Assembly (NCBI GenBank): GCA_944380305.1
Contig: CALWHF010000001.1
Span: forward strand, 201,600-265,599
Reading direction: 5' to 3'
DNA from: an uncultured Christensenellaceae bacterium
GTDB lineage: Bacteria > Bacillota > Clostridia > Christensenellales > UBA3700
Length of the DNA: 64,000 bases
Part shown: positions 9,207 through 17,748 of the stretch, piece after piece
How positions within the stretch are numbered: the first letter of the stretch is position 1
How the letters are laid out: every line of letters starts with the position of its first letter
Program-made: the position numbers and the translations under genes
Notes under the pieces: generated by a model
The model's input: the letters and a program-made list of their open reading frames with translations, nothing else
The model's database searches: none
Told to the model about the DNA's origin: nothing

Positions 9207-9392
9207 TTACCAGCTGGATTTCTTGACTCCGGGGATCTCGCCCTTGTATGCGAGCTCTCTGAAGCAAATTCTGCAAATGCCGTACTTTCTCAACACTGCG
9301 TGCGGTCTGCCGCAGATCTTGCATCTCGTGTATGCCCTCGTCGAGAACTTGGGAGCCTTTTGCTGCTTGTTTATCATAGCTTTCTTTGCCAT
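9207..9392 (-). CDS. rpsZ: 30S ribosomal protein S14, zinc type (type Z)
   Basis: A 61-residue S14 with the full C24-x2-C27-x12-C40-x2-C43 zinc site, the short form typical of Gram-positive bacteria. The C-terminal [18 protein letters not shown] block is conserved. It is in the usual position between rplE and rpsH. Zinc-independent S14 paralogs exist in some genomes; none is seen in this window. Confidence 0.97.
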   Translation of the reverse strand: MAKKAMINKQQKAPKFSTRAYTRCKICGRPHAVLRKYGICRICFRELAYKGEIPGVKKSSW

Positions 9393-9405
9393 TATCGTGT
9401 CCTCC

Positions 9406-9963
9406 TTACTTTACAAAGGGTACGCCGAGAAGAGTGAGAAGCTCTTTCGCTTCGGCATCCGTCTTTGCGGTCGTTACGAAACATACGTCGAATCCTCTGA
9501 TCTTTTCGATCTTGTCGTACTGGATCTCGGGGAAGATCAGCTGTTCCTTAACGCCCATAGCGTAGTTGCCGCGTCCGTCGAACGAATCTGCGGGAACGCC
9601 CTTGAAGTCTCTGACTCTGGGGAGAGCGACCGAGATCAGCTTATCCATGAAGTCGTACATCTTCGCGCCTCTCAGAGTAACTTTGGCTCCGATTACCATG
9701 CCTTCTCTGACCTTGAAGTTCGCAACGCTCTTCTTCGCCTTGGTCAGAACGGGTGCCTGACCTGCGATAGCCTTGAGTTCTTCCACTGCCAGCTGGAGGC
9801 TCTTGCTGTTGTCCTTGACGTCTCCGAGTCCCATGTTGAGGACGATCTTGTCGAGGCGAGGAACTTCGTTGATATTCTTGTATGCGAATTTCTTTTCAAG
9901 AGCGGGAACGACCTCTTTCTTGTAAAGCTCCGCAATTCTGTAAACTCTTTTCTCTTCTGCCAC
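9406..9963 (-). CDS. rplE: 50S ribosomal protein L5
   Basis: L5 binds 5S rRNA and contacts the P-site tRNA from the central protuberance. It has 185 residues. Family blocks are [43 protein letters not shown] and [18 protein letters not shown]. It follows rplX by 14 bases with a GGAGG-like site. Confidence 0.97.
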   Translation of the reverse strand: MAEEKRVYRIAELYKKEVVPALEKKFAYKNINEVPRLDKIVLNMGLGDVKDNSKSLQLAVEELKAIAGQAPVLTKAKKSVANFKVREGMVIGAKVTLRGAKMYDFMDKLISVALPRVRDFKGVPADSFDGRGNYAMGVKEQLIFPEIQYDKIEKIRGFDVCFVTTAKTDAEAKELLTLLGVPFVK

Positions 9964-9977
9964 AGCCTTGTCCTCCG

Positions 9978-10415
9978 TCAGTTATTCTCGGCGTCTGCCG
10001 CTTTGTCGGCCTTCTTGGTCGCCTTCTTTGCAGTCTTCGCGCCCTTCTTTGCCGTTGCCTTAGCCTTGGTCTTGCTCACGTTGTCGAGGCTCGCGCCGCA
10101 CTTCTTGCAGATGCGCTCTTTGACGGTCTTGCCGTTGTCGTCCTTGCTTACGTTGTGAGCGACCTTCGTGGTCTTGCCGCACGCGGGGCAGATGATCATC
10201 ACGTTGGATGCGTCGATAGCTCTTTCTCTCTCGACGATGCCGCCCTTTTCCTGCGCGTTGCGCGGTTTGACGAAATGCTTCTCGGTCTTGAGTCCGTCGC
10301 CTTTGACGACTACTCTGCCGGATTTGGTATCGACGTTGTCGATCTGTCCGGTCTTGCCCTTGTCGCAACCCGCGATTATCTTTACCGCGTCGCCTTTCTT
10401 AACGTTCATACTCAT
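9978..10415 (-). CDS. rplX: 50S ribosomal protein L24 with long basic tail
   Basis: L24 starts 50S assembly. The KOW domain is at the N terminus ([20 protein letters not shown]), and a zinc ribbon follows (C76-x2-C79, C103-x2-C106). At 145 residues it is about 40 longer than usual (around 100-105). The extra part, about residues 113-145, is a low-complexity Lys/Ala/Thr tail. I kept the first ATG because it sits 8 bases from a GGAGG site. Confidence 0.95.
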   Translation of the reverse strand: MSMNVKKGDAVKIIAGCDKGKTGQIDNVDTKSGRVVVKGDGLKTEKHFVKPRNAQEKGGIVERERAIDASNVMIICPACGKTTKVAHNVSKDDNGKTVKERICKKCGASLDNVSKTKAKATAKKGAKTAKKATKKADKAADAENN

Positions 10416-10428
10416 TTCGCTGTCCTCC

Positions 10429-10797
10429 TCAAATAACCTCGGGTGCGAGGGAGATAATCTTCATATAGTTCTTGTCACGAAGCTCTCTCGCGATAGGTCC
10501 GAAGATACGCGTACCTCTAGGTTGCTTCTGATTGTCGATTATTACCGCCGCGTTGTCGTCGAATCTGATGTAGGAACCGTCCTTTCTTCTGACGCCCTTG
10601 CTCGTTCTGACGATAACCGCCTTTACCACTTCACCCTTCTTGACGGTGCCTCCGGGGATCGCGCTCTGTACAGCCGCGACGATGACGTCGCCGATGTTTC
10701 CGCTTCTGCGGAAAGATCCGCCCAGTACTCTGATGCACTTGATTTCCTTAGCTCCGGAGTTGTCCGCTACGTTTAATCTGCTTTCCGGTTGTATCAT
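10429..10797 (-). CDS. rplN: 50S ribosomal protein L14
   Basis: L14 lies at the subunit interface near the factor-binding site. I chose the ATG giving 122 residues starting [19 protein letters not shown], which is the family start and follows a GGAGG site. The frame is open 18 codons further upstream, without similarity. Conserved blocks include [20 protein letters not shown] and [13 protein letters not shown]. Confidence 0.97.
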   Translation of the reverse strand: MIQPESRLNVADNSGAKEIKCIRVLGGSFRRSGNIGDVIVAAVQSAIPGGTVKKGEVVKAVIVRTSKGVRRKDGSYIRFDDNAAVIIDNQKQPRGTRIFGPIARELRDKNYMKIISLAPEVI

Positions 10798-10811
10798 TGT
10801 GGTGCCTCCTA

Positions 10812-11066
10812 TTACTTCGCCTTTTCGATGATTTCGACGACTCTCCAGCACTTATCCTTGCTGATAGGTCTGGTCTCAGCTACGAGAACCTTGTCGCCGA
10901 TACCGCAGGTATTGCTTTCGTCGTGCGCCTTGAGCTTCTTGGTCCTGTTGACGATCTTGCCGTAAAGAGGATGCTTAACGCGCTCTCTGATAGCAACGAC
11001 GACCGTCTTGTCCATCTTGTCGCTTACTACTATGCCGACTCTGCTTTTTCTCAAATTTCTTTCCAT
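10812..11066 (-). CDS. rpsQ: 30S ribosomal protein S17
   Basis: S17 binds the 5' and central domains of 16S rRNA with an OB fold. I chose the ATG giving 84 residues ([20 protein letters not shown]), which has a GGAGG site 9 bases upstream. The block [20 protein letters not shown] and the C-terminal [17 protein letters not shown] confirm the family. A start six codons earlier is possible but less likely. Confidence 0.96.
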   Translation of the reverse strand: MERNLRKSRVGIVVSDKMDKTVVVAIRERVKHPLYGKIVNRTKKLKAHDESNTCGIGDKVLVAETRPISKDKCWRVVEIIEKAK

Positions 11067-11080
11067 GTCGTTTGTCCTCC

Positions 11081-11320
11081 TCACTTAGCCGCCTTCTTGG
11101 ACTTTGCCGCCTTAGCCGGCTCGACGGATATGCCGAGTTCTCTCTGACGGATGATCGTCATGCACTTCGCAATATCCTTTCTGCAGGTGTTGATCTGGCT
11201 GTTGTTCTCAAGGTTGCCGGACTTGTGCTTGAAACGAAGGTTGAGCAGATCCTGCTTGAGGCTGACGAGCTTTACCTGAAGCTCTTCATTGGTCATTTCC
11301 ATAAAATTACTTGCTTTCAT
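11081..11320 (-). CDS. rpmC: 50S ribosomal protein L29
   Basis: L29 surrounds the peptide exit tunnel near the docking site for trigger factor and SRP. It has 79 residues: two helices ([20 protein letters not shown] and the block beginning [18 protein letters not shown]) and a short Lys/Ala tail. Its start overlaps the rplP end by 14 bases, so it is likely translated by coupling. Confidence 0.95.
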   Translation of the reverse strand: MKASNFMEMTNEELQVKLVSLKQDLLNLRFKHKSGNLENNSQINTCRKDIAKCMTIIRQRELGISVEPAKAAKSKKAAK

Positions 11321-11753
11321 CTTCGTTCACCTCTTCACCGCTTTCTTCGCCTTTCTTGACGAATTTGCACTTTATCGGGAGTTTGTGCGATGCGAGACGC
11401 AGCGCCTCTCTCGCGATCTCCTCGGATACGCCCGCCATCTCGAACATGACTCTGCCCGGTTTGACGACCGCTACCCAGTATTCTACGCTACCTTTACCGC
11501 TACCCATTCTGGTCTCGGCGGGCTTCTTGGTCACAGGCTTGTGGGGGAATATGTCTATCCACACCTGACCGCCTCTCTTGATGTATCTCGTCATCGCAAT
11601 ACGAGCCGCCTCGATCTGATTGGAGGTAATCCAGCTCGGCTCGAGGGCTACGAGTCCGTATTCGCCGTAAGCGATCTTGTTGCCCTTGTTCGCCTTGCCG
11701 CTGAGTCTGCCGCGATGCACGCGACGTCTCTTCACTCTTTTAGGCATTAACAT
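11307..11753 (-). CDS. rplP: 50S ribosomal protein L16
   Basis: L16 organises the A site of the peptidyl transferase region. It has 148 residues. The start [19 protein letters not shown] and the blocks [20 protein letters not shown] and [19 protein letters not shown] are conserved. The C terminus is an acidic tail ([14 protein letters not shown]), longer than in most relatives. The start overlaps the rpsC stop by one base (TAATG). Confidence 0.97.
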   Translation of the reverse strand: MLMPKRVKRRRVHRGRLSGKANKGNKIAYGEYGLVALEPSWITSNQIEAARIAMTRYIKRGGQVWIDIFPHKPVTKKPAETRMGSGKGSVEYWVAVVKPGRVMFEMAGVSEEIAREALRLASHKLPIKCKFVKKGEESGEEVNEDESK

Positions 11754-12433
11754 TACGCGTTACCTCCTTCGTTATTTCCTGCGTTGGTCTTTCCGATGAC
11801 CTCGCCCTTGTAGACCCATACCTTGATACCGATGATACCGAAGGTGGTGTGTGCTTCCGCAAAGCCGTAATCGATGTCCGCTCTCAGAGTCTGGAGAGGA
11901 ATGGATCCCTCGTGATACTGCTCGCGCTTTGCTATTTCGACGCCGTCGAGTCTGCCGGATGCCATAGCCTTGACGCCCTTTGCACCCGCCTTTACAGCAC
12001 GCGTGATCGCCTGCTTCATGACGCGCTTGTAGGACATACGCTTCTCGAGCTGCGCCGCGATGCTTTCAGCTATCAGCTGCGCGTCGGTGTCCGGTCTCTT
12101 GACTTCGTATACGTTTACGTTGATCTCCTTGCCCTTTACGACCGAGTTGAGCTCCTTGACGATCTGCTCTACGCCCGTGCCCTGCTTGCCGATGAGCACG
12201 CCCGGCTTGCCGGTGTAGATGTTGACCGTGATGATCTCCGTCTTTGCGGAGCGAACTCTCGAGATCGTGACTTTGGAGATCGAACAGGTGTAGTACTTCT
12301 TCTTGATGAAGTTTCTTATCTTGTTGTCTTCGATAAGATAATCACCGAAATTCTTTTTATCCGCGTACCATTGAGCTTCCCAGTCTTTGATAACGCCTAC
12401 TCTCATTCCGTTGGGGCTTACTTTCTGACCCAT
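11753..12433 (-). CDS. rpsC: 30S ribosomal protein S3
   Basis: S3 forms part of the mRNA entry tunnel and has helicase activity together with S4 and S5. It has 226 residues. The start [18 protein letters not shown], the KH domain with [13 protein letters not shown] (about 75-90), and the C-terminal [17 protein letters not shown] are diagnostic. It lies between rplV and rplP. Confidence 0.98.
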   Translation of the reverse strand: MGQKVSPNGMRVGVIKDWEAQWYADKKNFGDYLIEDNKIRNFIKKKYYTCSISKVTISRVRSAKTEIITVNIYTGKPGVLIGKQGTGVEQIVKELNSVVKGKEINVNVYEVKRPDTDAQLIAESIAAQLEKRMSYKRVMKQAITRAVKAGAKGVKAMASGRLDGVEIAKREQYHEGSIPLQTLRADIDYGFAEAHTTFGIIGIKVWVYKGEVIGKTNAGNNEGGNA

Positions 12434-12450
12434 GATGTTGACCTCCTTTC

Positions 12451-12840
12451 TTACTTCGCCATCACGTCGAGAACGACGGTGATGTGGCTGGTGCGTTTGT
12501 TGATTCTTGCCGCGCTGCCCTTAGCTCTCGGTCTGATTCTCTTGAGTATCGGACCCGCGTTCGCGTAGCACTCTGCGACGTAAAGGTCGCTCTTGCTGAG
12601 GCTGAGGTTGTTCTCTGCGTTCGCAGCCGCGGAGTTGAGAACCTTGAGCAGAGGCTCGCACGCCGCCTTTTGCGTATTCTTGAGGATAGCGACCGCGTCC
12701 GTGTACTTCGCGCCGCGGATGATGTCGAGAACTATCCTTACTTTATCGGGGGATATTCTGACGTACTTCGCAACCGCTCTGGGACGCTTGTCTGCGTTTT
12801 CCTGACGGAAAGCAGCTTTTTCTCTTATTCTTTTAGCCAT
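12451..12840 (-). CDS. rplV: 50S ribosomal protein L22
   Basis: L22 lines the nascent-peptide tunnel and is a known site of macrolide-resistance changes. It has 129 residues. The N terminus is extended by about 18 basic residues ahead of [20 protein letters not shown]. The beta-hairpin region reads [20 protein letters not shown] and ends SHITVVL. It lies between rpsS and rpsC. Confidence 0.97.
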   Translation of the reverse strand: MAKRIREKAAFRQENADKRPRAVAKYVRISPDKVRIVLDIIRGAKYTDAVAILKNTQKAACEPLLKVLNSAAANAENNLSLSKSDLYVAECYANAGPILKRIRPRAKGSAARINKRTSHITVVLDVMAK

Positions 12841-12855
12841 TGCTTATGCCTCCTC

Positions 12856-13134
12856 TTACTTCTTTCCGGTGGTCTTCTCGCCGGCGTGACCCTTGAACGT
12901 ACGGGTCGGAGCGAACTCGCCCAGCTTGCAACCTACCATGTCTTCCGTAACGTATACGGGAACGTGTTTTCTGCCGTCGTGAACCGCTATCGTGTGACCA
13001 ACCATATCGGGGAAGATCGTGGAGGAACGCGACCAGGTCTTGACGACTTTCTTCTCGTTCTTCTCGTTCATGGCGACGATTCTTTTGATAAGCCTTTCTT
13101 CTACGAAAGGTCCTTTCTTTACCGATCTACTCAT
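12856..13134 (-). CDS. rpsS: 30S ribosomal protein S19
   Basis: S19 forms a complex with S13 in the small-subunit head. It has 92 residues: start [19 protein letters not shown], core [20 protein letters not shown] and end [15 protein letters not shown]. The position between rplB and rplV is standard. Confidence 0.97.
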   Translation of the reverse strand: MSRSVKKGPFVEERLIKRIVAMNEKNEKKVVKTWSRSSTIFPDMVGHTIAVHDGRKHVPVYVTEDMVGCKLGEFAPTRTFKGHAGEKTTGKK

Positions 13135-13148
13135 CTTTCAATCCTCCG

Positions 13149-13970
13149 TTAGTTGATACGCTTGATAATGAACTTGTTGCTCTTGTTCTTCTTTCTGGTC
13201 TTGTAACCCAGAGTGGGAACGCCCCACGGGGTAACAGGACTGGGCATACCGATAGGCGATTTGCCTTCGCCGCCGCCGTGCGGGTGATCGCAGGGGTTCA
13301 TTACCACACCTCTTACGGTCGGCTTGACGCCCATGTGACGCTTGCGTCCCGCTTTACCGATGCTGACGATCTCGTGATCGAGATTGCCCACCTGACCGAT
13401 GGTCGCCTTGCACTTGATCGGGATGTATCTCATCTCGCCGCTGGGCATTCTCAGGATAGCGTACTTGCCTTCCTTCGCCATCAGCTGAGCAGCGTTTCCC
13501 GCCGCTCTCGCTATCTGACCGCCCTTGCCGGGGTGCATCTCGATGTTGTGGATCATCGTACCTACGGGGATCTTCTCGAGAGGCAGGCTGTTGCCGGTCT
13601 TGATGTCCGCGTCTTCGCCGCTGACTACGACGTCGCCCTTGTTGAGACCTACGGGAGCGAGGATGTATCTCTTCTCGCCGTCCGCGTAGTGCAGGAGCGC
13701 GATGTTCGCGCTGCGGTTGGGATCGTACTCGATGGACGCTACCTTTGCGGGTACGTTGTCCTTATTGCGCTTGAAGTCGATGATACGGTATTTGTTGCGG
13801 TTTCCGCCGCCGATATGTCTTACCGTGATTCTTCCGTTCGCGTTTCTGCCGCCCGTCTTGTTCTTGCTCTCGAGCAGGCTCTTCTCGGGGGTCGTCGTCG
13901 TGATCTCGCTGAATGCGGAGGTCGTCATGAAACGACGTGCGGGGGAAGTAGGTTTGTATCTCTTTATCAT
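13149..13970 (-). CDS. rplB: 50S ribosomal protein L2
   Basis: L2 is needed for subunit association and sits near the peptidyl transferase centre. It has 273 residues. The OB-fold region includes [20 protein letters not shown], and the C-terminal catalytic-loop region is [20 protein letters not shown], containing the His implicated in activity. It follows rplW with a normal ribosome binding site. Confidence 0.98.
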   Translation of the reverse strand: MIKRYKPTSPARRFMTTSAFSEITTTTPEKSLLESKNKTGGRNANGRITVRHIGGGNRNKYRIIDFKRNKDNVPAKVASIEYDPNRSANIALLHYADGEKRYILAPVGLNKGDVVVSGEDADIKTGNSLPLEKIPVGTMIHNIEMHPGKGGQIARAAGNAAQLMAKEGKYAILRMPSGEMRYIPIKCKATIGQVGNLDHEIVSIGKAGRKRHMGVKPTVRGVVMNPCDHPHGGGEGKSPIGMPSPVTPWGVPTLGYKTRKKNKSNKFIIKRIN

Positions 13971-13986
13971 ATCCTTAATCCTCCTA

Positions 13987-14277
13987 TCAGGTCAAACTCT
14001 CGAAGAACTCGATGGGTTTGCTGTCTGCCTTGAGCTGAACGATCGCTTTCTTGAAAGCCGCGGTTTTACCCTCGTTCCTGCCCATTCTCTTGGTCTTGCC
14101 GTCGTAGTTGGAGGTGTTGACCTTTTCAACCTTAACGCCGAAGACGTCTTCGATTGCTACCTTTATCTGCGTTTTCGTCGCCCTTTTGTCGACCTTGAAG
14201 GTGTACTTCTTGGACTGGATGCCGTCAAAGCTCTTCTCGCTCATAAGCGGGCTGATGATAATGTCGTACTTGTTCAT
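13987..14277 (-). CDS. rplW: 50S ribosomal protein L23
   Basis: L23 is at the tunnel exit and docks trigger factor. I chose the ATG giving 96 residues ([20 protein letters not shown]), which overlaps the rplD stop by one base. The frame is open further upstream inside rplD without family similarity. Conserved blocks: [20 protein letters not shown] and [20 protein letters not shown]. Confidence 0.96.
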   Translation of the reverse strand: MNKYDIIISPLMSEKSFDGIQSKKYTFKVDKRATKTQIKVAIEDVFGVKVEKVNTSNYDGKTKRMGRNEGKTAAFKKAIVQLKADSKPIEFFESLT

Positions 14278-14915
14278 TACTCGGTTACCTCCTCGCAATT
14301 GTAAGCCTCTTCGAGTTTCTCGACCGCCGCCTTGGTAGCCACGCACTTCGCGTTAGCCGCAAGGTCGTATACGTTGACGAGATCTGCGTTGATCACCGTG
14401 AGGTTGGCGATGTTCGCGCTCGCTCTGAGGATGTTTTCGTCGTTCTCGGATACGACGAGGAGCACTTTGCTCTCGATACCGAAGTTCTTGAGGATAGCCG
14501 CCATGAGTTTGGTCTTTGCTTCCTTGAGCTTGAGCTCGTCGAGAACGATGAAGTCGCCGTCCGCTACCTTTGCGCTAAGCGCGCTGACCGTAGCCGCGAA
14601 TTTCATTCTCTTGTTGATCTTCTGAGAGAAGTCCCTCTGCTTGGGAGCGAAGACCACGCCGCCGCCGGTCCACTGAGGACTGCGGATGGAGCCCTGTCTC
14701 GCACGACCCGTACCCTTCTGTCTCCAGGGCTTGATGCCTCCGCCTCTGACTTCGCTGCGGGTGAGAGTGCTCTTGTTGCCCTGTCTCTTATTTGCCATCT
14801 GAGCTACGACTACCTGATGAACGAGCGGCTCGTTGTATTCCTGAGCGAAAACCGCGTCGGACAGCTCCATCGTGCCCACTTTCTTCGCACTTATATTAAA
14901 AACGTCTACTTTCAT
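14277..14915 (-). CDS. rplD: 50S ribosomal protein L4
   Basis: L4 lines the exit tunnel; in gamma-proteobacteria it also represses the S10 operon. It has 212 residues. The long basic tunnel loop is present (NKRQGNKSTLTRSEVRGGGI, then PWRQKGTGRARQGSIRSPQW), and the globular part resembles a Rossmann-like fold. It lies 11 bases after rplC. Confidence 0.97.
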   Translation of the reverse strand: MKVDVFNISAKKVGTMELSDAVFAQEYNEPLVHQVVVAQMANKRQGNKSTLTRSEVRGGGIKPWRQKGTGRARQGSIRSPQWTGGGVVFAPKQRDFSQKINKRMKFAATVSALSAKVADGDFIVLDELKLKEAKTKLMAAILKNFGIESKVLLVVSENDENILRASANIANLTVINADLVNVYDLAANAKCVATKAAVEKLEEAYNCEEVTE

Positions 14916-14926
14916 TTCGCTTCTCC

Positions 14927-15559
14927 TTATTGTGCCTTGTAGCTGTTCTTCACGGTCACGATGCCGCCCTTGTTGCCGGGGATCGCGCCCTTGATGAGCA
15001 GCAGGTTGCGCTCTTTGTCCACTCTGACGACGGTCAGGTTCTGGACGGTAACTCTTTCGTTACCCCAGTGTCCGGACATCTTCTTGTTCTTGAAAACTCT
15101 CGAAGGAGTCGAGTTCGCACTCAGAGAACCTACGCCCCTGTGGTAACCGGAACCGTGCGCCATAGGACCGCAATGCTGATTCCATCTCTTGATCGCGCCG
15201 GTAAAGCCCTTACCTTTGGAGATGCCGACGACGTCTACCTTGTCGCCTGCCGCGAACACGTCGCAGGTAATGCTGCTGCCCACCTCGATCGCGTCAGCGT
15301 TGTCCACCTTGATCTCTCTCAAGTGTCTCTTGGGAGCAACTCCCGCCTTCTCGAAGTGGCCTTTGACGGGCTTGGTCACGTTCTTGACCTTGATGTCGCC
15401 GAATGCTATCTGCAGCGCGCTGTAACCGTCCTTCTCCTGAGTCTTCTTCTGAACTACGGGGCACGGACCCGCCTCTACTACCGTTACCGGTATTACGGTG
15501 CCGTCCTCGGTGAAGATCTGGCTCATTCCCAATTTCTTTCCAATGATTGCTTTATTCAT
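14927..15559 (-). CDS. rplC: 50S ribosomal protein L3
   Basis: L3 reaches towards the peptidyl transferase centre and is an early assembly protein. It has 210 residues: start [19 protein letters not shown], extended loop [20 protein letters not shown]. The segment [19 protein letters not shown] has Trp where most relatives have Met or Leu. A GGAGGTGAAC site precedes the ATG. An 82-base gap separates it from rpsJ. Confidence 0.97.
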   Translation of the reverse strand: MNKAIIGKKLGMSQIFTEDGTVIPVTVVEAGPCPVVQKKTQEKDGYSALQIAFGDIKVKNVTKPVKGHFEKAGVAPKRHLREIKVDNADAIEVGSSITCDVFAAGDKVDVVGISKGKGFTGAIKRWNQHCGPMAHGSGYHRGVGSLSANSTPSRVFKNKKMSGHWGNERVTVQNLTVVRVDKERNLLLIKGAIPGNKGGIVTVKNSYKAQ

Positions 15560-15641
15560 AGATAAAGTTCACCTCCGTATTTATTTCGTCCGCGCTTTTT
15601 GGGTCAACGCGGAACCGTATTGTTGTCTTGTTTATCAGCTC

Positions 15642-15950
15642 TCAGAGCTTGATTTTGATGTCTACGCCTGCGGGCAGCGAAAGCTTCATCAGAGCTTCCA
15701 TAGCCTTTGCGGACGGATTGTAGATGTCGATGAGTCTCTTGTGAGTTCTCAGCTCGAACTGCTCTCTGCTGTCCTTGTACTTGTGCACAGCGCGAAGTAT
15801 GGTTACCACTTCTTTCTCGGTCGGGAGCGGAATGGGTCCGCTGACCTTTACGCCGTGTCTGGTGACCGTGTCGACGATCTTGCTTGCCGCTTCGTCGATG
15901 AGGTTGTGATCATAAGCTCTGAGTCTTATTCTGATGATTTGTCCTGCCAT
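15642..15950 (-). CDS. rpsJ: 30S ribosomal protein S10 (NusE)
   Basis: S10 belongs to the small-subunit head and, as NusE, couples transcription to translation through NusG. It has 102 residues: [40 protein letters not shown] and [20 protein letters not shown]. It is the first gene of the super-operon, preceded by an AGGAGAACAAAA ribosome binding site and a leader of about 175 bases. Confidence 0.98.
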   Translation of the reverse strand: MAGQIIRIRLRAYDHNLIDEAASKIVDTVTRHGVKVSGPIPLPTEKEVVTILRAVHKYKDSREQFELRTHKRLIDIYNPSAKAMEALMKLSLPAGVDIKIKL

Positions 15951-16126
15951 TTTTGTTCTCCTTTTCCTAACTTACTTATTCACGCATCCGCGTGTTTCAC
16001 ACCGCGACATTTATAAAAGGCGTGCAGTTCGCCTTCCGTTAGTCGCCCGATCGACGGACATTTGTCCACGGAAATTCTCTGCATTTTCGCAGTAACCTCC
16101 CGTTTCATCCCGTTTTTCGCGGTGCA
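15951..16126 (-). promoter_or_regulatory. Structured 5' leader of the S10 operon
   Basis: The transcribed region between the promoter and rpsJ is rich in pairing. From the 5' end on the minus strand: a hairpin (CTGC/GCAG, 16079-16092), then a compact three-way junction at 16034-16073. The junction is closed by TTCCGT/ACGGAA and contains GGACA/TGTCC and GTCG/CGAC hairpins with almost no unpaired bases. Nearer rpsJ, around 15990-16010, two alternative hairpins (GTGT/ACAC and CACGC/GCGTG) overlap. A role in autogenous control by a ribosomal protein is inference; I know no named family with this exact shape. Confidence 0.55.
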
Positions 16127-16132
16127 AGAGAG

Positions 16133-16161
16133 ATTATATAGGTATATTTATATTAAGTCAA
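16133..16161 (-). promoter_or_regulatory. Promoter of the S10-spc-alpha operon
   Basis: Minus strand: -35 TTGACT (16156-16161), 17-bp spacer, perfect -10 TATAAT (16133-16138). AT-rich sequence upstream (16162-16250) could act as an UP element. Transcription should start near 16126. Confidence 0.85.
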
Positions 16162-16255
16162 ATATTTGTAACGAAAAAACTTTGAAAGAAATGTAAAATT
16201 TATGTAAAATCGTAATTTTACCCGTCATTTGACCGTTTTTGATAATTTTCAGTTG

Positions 16256-16283
16256 TAAAACGCGCCCCCGACGGGAGCGCGTC
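16256..16283 (-). terminator. Terminator after the DUF1858 gene
   Basis: Minus strand: ACGCGCTCCC pairs with GGGGGCGCGT (one G-U pair) around a 3-base loop, followed by TTTTAC. It lies 20 bases past the stop of the gene at 16303 and insulates the S10 promoter from upstream transcription. Confidence 0.75.
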
Positions 16284-16302
16284 AGTTGCTCTTTCTGCTA
16301 TA

Positions 16303-16503
16303 TCAGCCCTTTGCCGCCTCGTTGAGCTTCTCTACCAGCTCGTCTACGTCCACGCCGTGAGCGTTCGCCGCATCCTCTACCGTCTCGTTGTGTGCGAGCG
16401 CGCAGCCCAGGCAATGCATGCCCACGCTGAAAAGTACGTTTGCTATCGCGTCCACGTCGCCCTGCTTGAGCGCGTCTGCTATAAGCATATCCTTGGTTAT
16501 CAT
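16303..16503 (-). CDS. DUF1858 domain protein (CxxC redox-type)
   Basis: A 66-residue protein that is almost entirely one DUF1858 domain. This domain is associated with hybrid-cluster proteins and is thought to hold a redox disulfide. The motif GMHCLGCALAHNETVEDAA (C-x2-C) and the ending VDVDELVEKLN are typical. I chose the ATG (MITKDMLIADALK) 5 bases after GGAGG; a TTG five codons upstream is a weaker option. It has its own promoter and terminator. Its partner and function are unknown. Confidence 0.88.
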   Translation of the reverse strand: MITKDMLIADALKQGDVDAIANVLFSVGMHCLGCALAHNETVEDAANAHGVDVDELVEKLNEAAKG

Positions 16504-16594
16504 ATTTACCTCCGTCAAGGGTTTTCCCTTATTTATTATTATTTATTTTATCAATATTATATACGGCGCGATCCGCCGTCTCTTTCCGCTACTT

Positions 16595-16623
16595 ATTTTA
16601 TATAATCGCGGCGGATATTGCAA
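16595..16623 (-). promoter_or_regulatory. Promoter of the DUF1858 gene
   Basis: Minus strand: -35 TTGCAA (16618-16623), 17-bp spacer, -10 TAAAAT (16595-16600). It lies just after the stop of the zinc-ribbon gene at 16638, so the DUF1858 gene has a separate transcript with a leader of about 85 bases. Confidence 0.65.
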
Positions 16624-16637
16624 GCGTTTTCGACTGC

Positions 16638-17738
16638 CTACGACAGGAAAAGAAGATAGAACATCCAGATCAGCAACGCCGCCACGCCAGCGCAGAACAG
16701 CGCGAAGAAGAAAGTCTTTATCGGCGACAAAGGAGCTTTGCCGACCGTCCTGCCGTTCCTGCCGTTGACGACGAAACCGTAATCCTTGCCTTTATAGCGG
16801 TACGAACTCGTCCATATCGGCGCGAGGACGTATTTGAATTTCGTCTCGTTGAATACGGGGTATACGTTGATGTAATCCACTCTGTCGGCGTCGGGATAGA
16901 GATTCCTGATCTGATTCCTGATGTTGTCGGTCATTATGCCCTTGGCGACTTCCCAGCTCTCGTCGAGGCCGTGCGCGTACCTTTCGGCGGAATAGCCCGA
17001 AAGATACTCCTCTTCGTACTGAATGGAATTCTTCGTGTCGAAACCGCCTATCTTGTTTATCTGTTTCTGAGACATCTTGGTGCTCGCTCCGACGAGAATA
17101 TCGTCGAAATACGAATTGACCGTGCCGGACACGTTGTACCATCTGACGCGCGTCTCTGTGCGTCTGTTCTTGCCCGTGCCGACCGTGACCGTATAAGTCT
17201 TGCCCAGCCTCGCGTCGTATCTCGTGAACACGTTTGAATCGAAAGTCCAGCTCGGTATGTAAACGCCGCTCATCTTCGAAGTCTTCGCGTTCTTCTTGAG
17301 ATCGGAAGGAGCGAGGAACTTCTTGCCCATCCACTTCTTAAGGCTCTCGTGCGCGGTCTTTTCGGTTATCCTGAACGGCAGCACCGCGTTGGGTTTAAGC
17401 CCGGGGATCTCGTCGCTTTCCACGAGATTGGGCGCACCGCAGAACGGGCACACCGCGACCGTCTGATACTTGTCGAGCATCGTCTTCGCGCCGCATACGG
17501 GACACTGGATGCACTTCACTTCCCCCCAGCCGCTGAAACCCTGCTCAGAAAGCGAAGTGTAAAACAGTTCCATCGGCTCTCTGACGGGCGGCACCGGTTT
17601 TTCCGCACCGCAGTACTCGCACTTCATCTTGCCGCTTTCGGGGTCGTACTTCAGAAAATTGCCGCACCCCGGGCATTTGAACGTATCGCTCTCCACCTCG
17701 CGGGCAGATCCCGCGTCTTTTACTTCTTCTTTCCGCAT
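16638..17738 (-). CDS. Zinc-ribbon membrane protein, YdjG-like
   Basis: A 366-residue protein. It has two N-terminal zinc ribbons (CPGCG..CEYCG, about 22-44, and CPVCGAKTML..CPFCGAP, about 78-102). A central domain of unknown fold follows, then a single C-terminal membrane segment (TFFFALFCAGVAALLIWMFYLLFL). The layout and the neighbour resemble Bacillus subtilis YdjG, which works with PspA, YdjH and YdjI at the membrane. Here it directly follows the SPFH gene (10-base gap). No PspA or YdjH gene is present, so the stress role is only a suggestion. Confidence 0.7.
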   Translation of the reverse strand: MRKEEVKDAGSAREVESDTFKCPGCGNFLKYDPESGKMKCEYCGAEKPVPPVREPMELFYTSLSEQGFSGWGEVKCIQCPVCGAKTMLDKYQTVAVCPFCGAPNLVESDEIPGLKPNAVLPFRITEKTAHESLKKWMGKKFLAPSDLKKNAKTSKMSGVYIPSWTFDSNVFTRYDARLGKTYTVTVGTGKNRRTETRVRWYNVSGTVNSYFDDILVGASTKMSQKQINKIGGFDTKNSIQYEEEYLSGYSAERYAHGLDESWEVAKGIMTDNIRNQIRNLYPDADRVDYINVYPVFNETKFKYVLAPIWTSSYRYKGKDYGFVVNGRNGRTVGKAPLSPIKTFFFALFCAGVAALLIWMFYLLFLS

Positions 17739-17748
17739 ACTCTCCGAC

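Noticed and set aside
15578..15607. A promoter-like TTGACC-18-TAAATA before rplC on the minus strand
   Set aside because: The start it predicts (about 15571) would fall at or past the rplC ribosome binding site, so it could not serve rplC.
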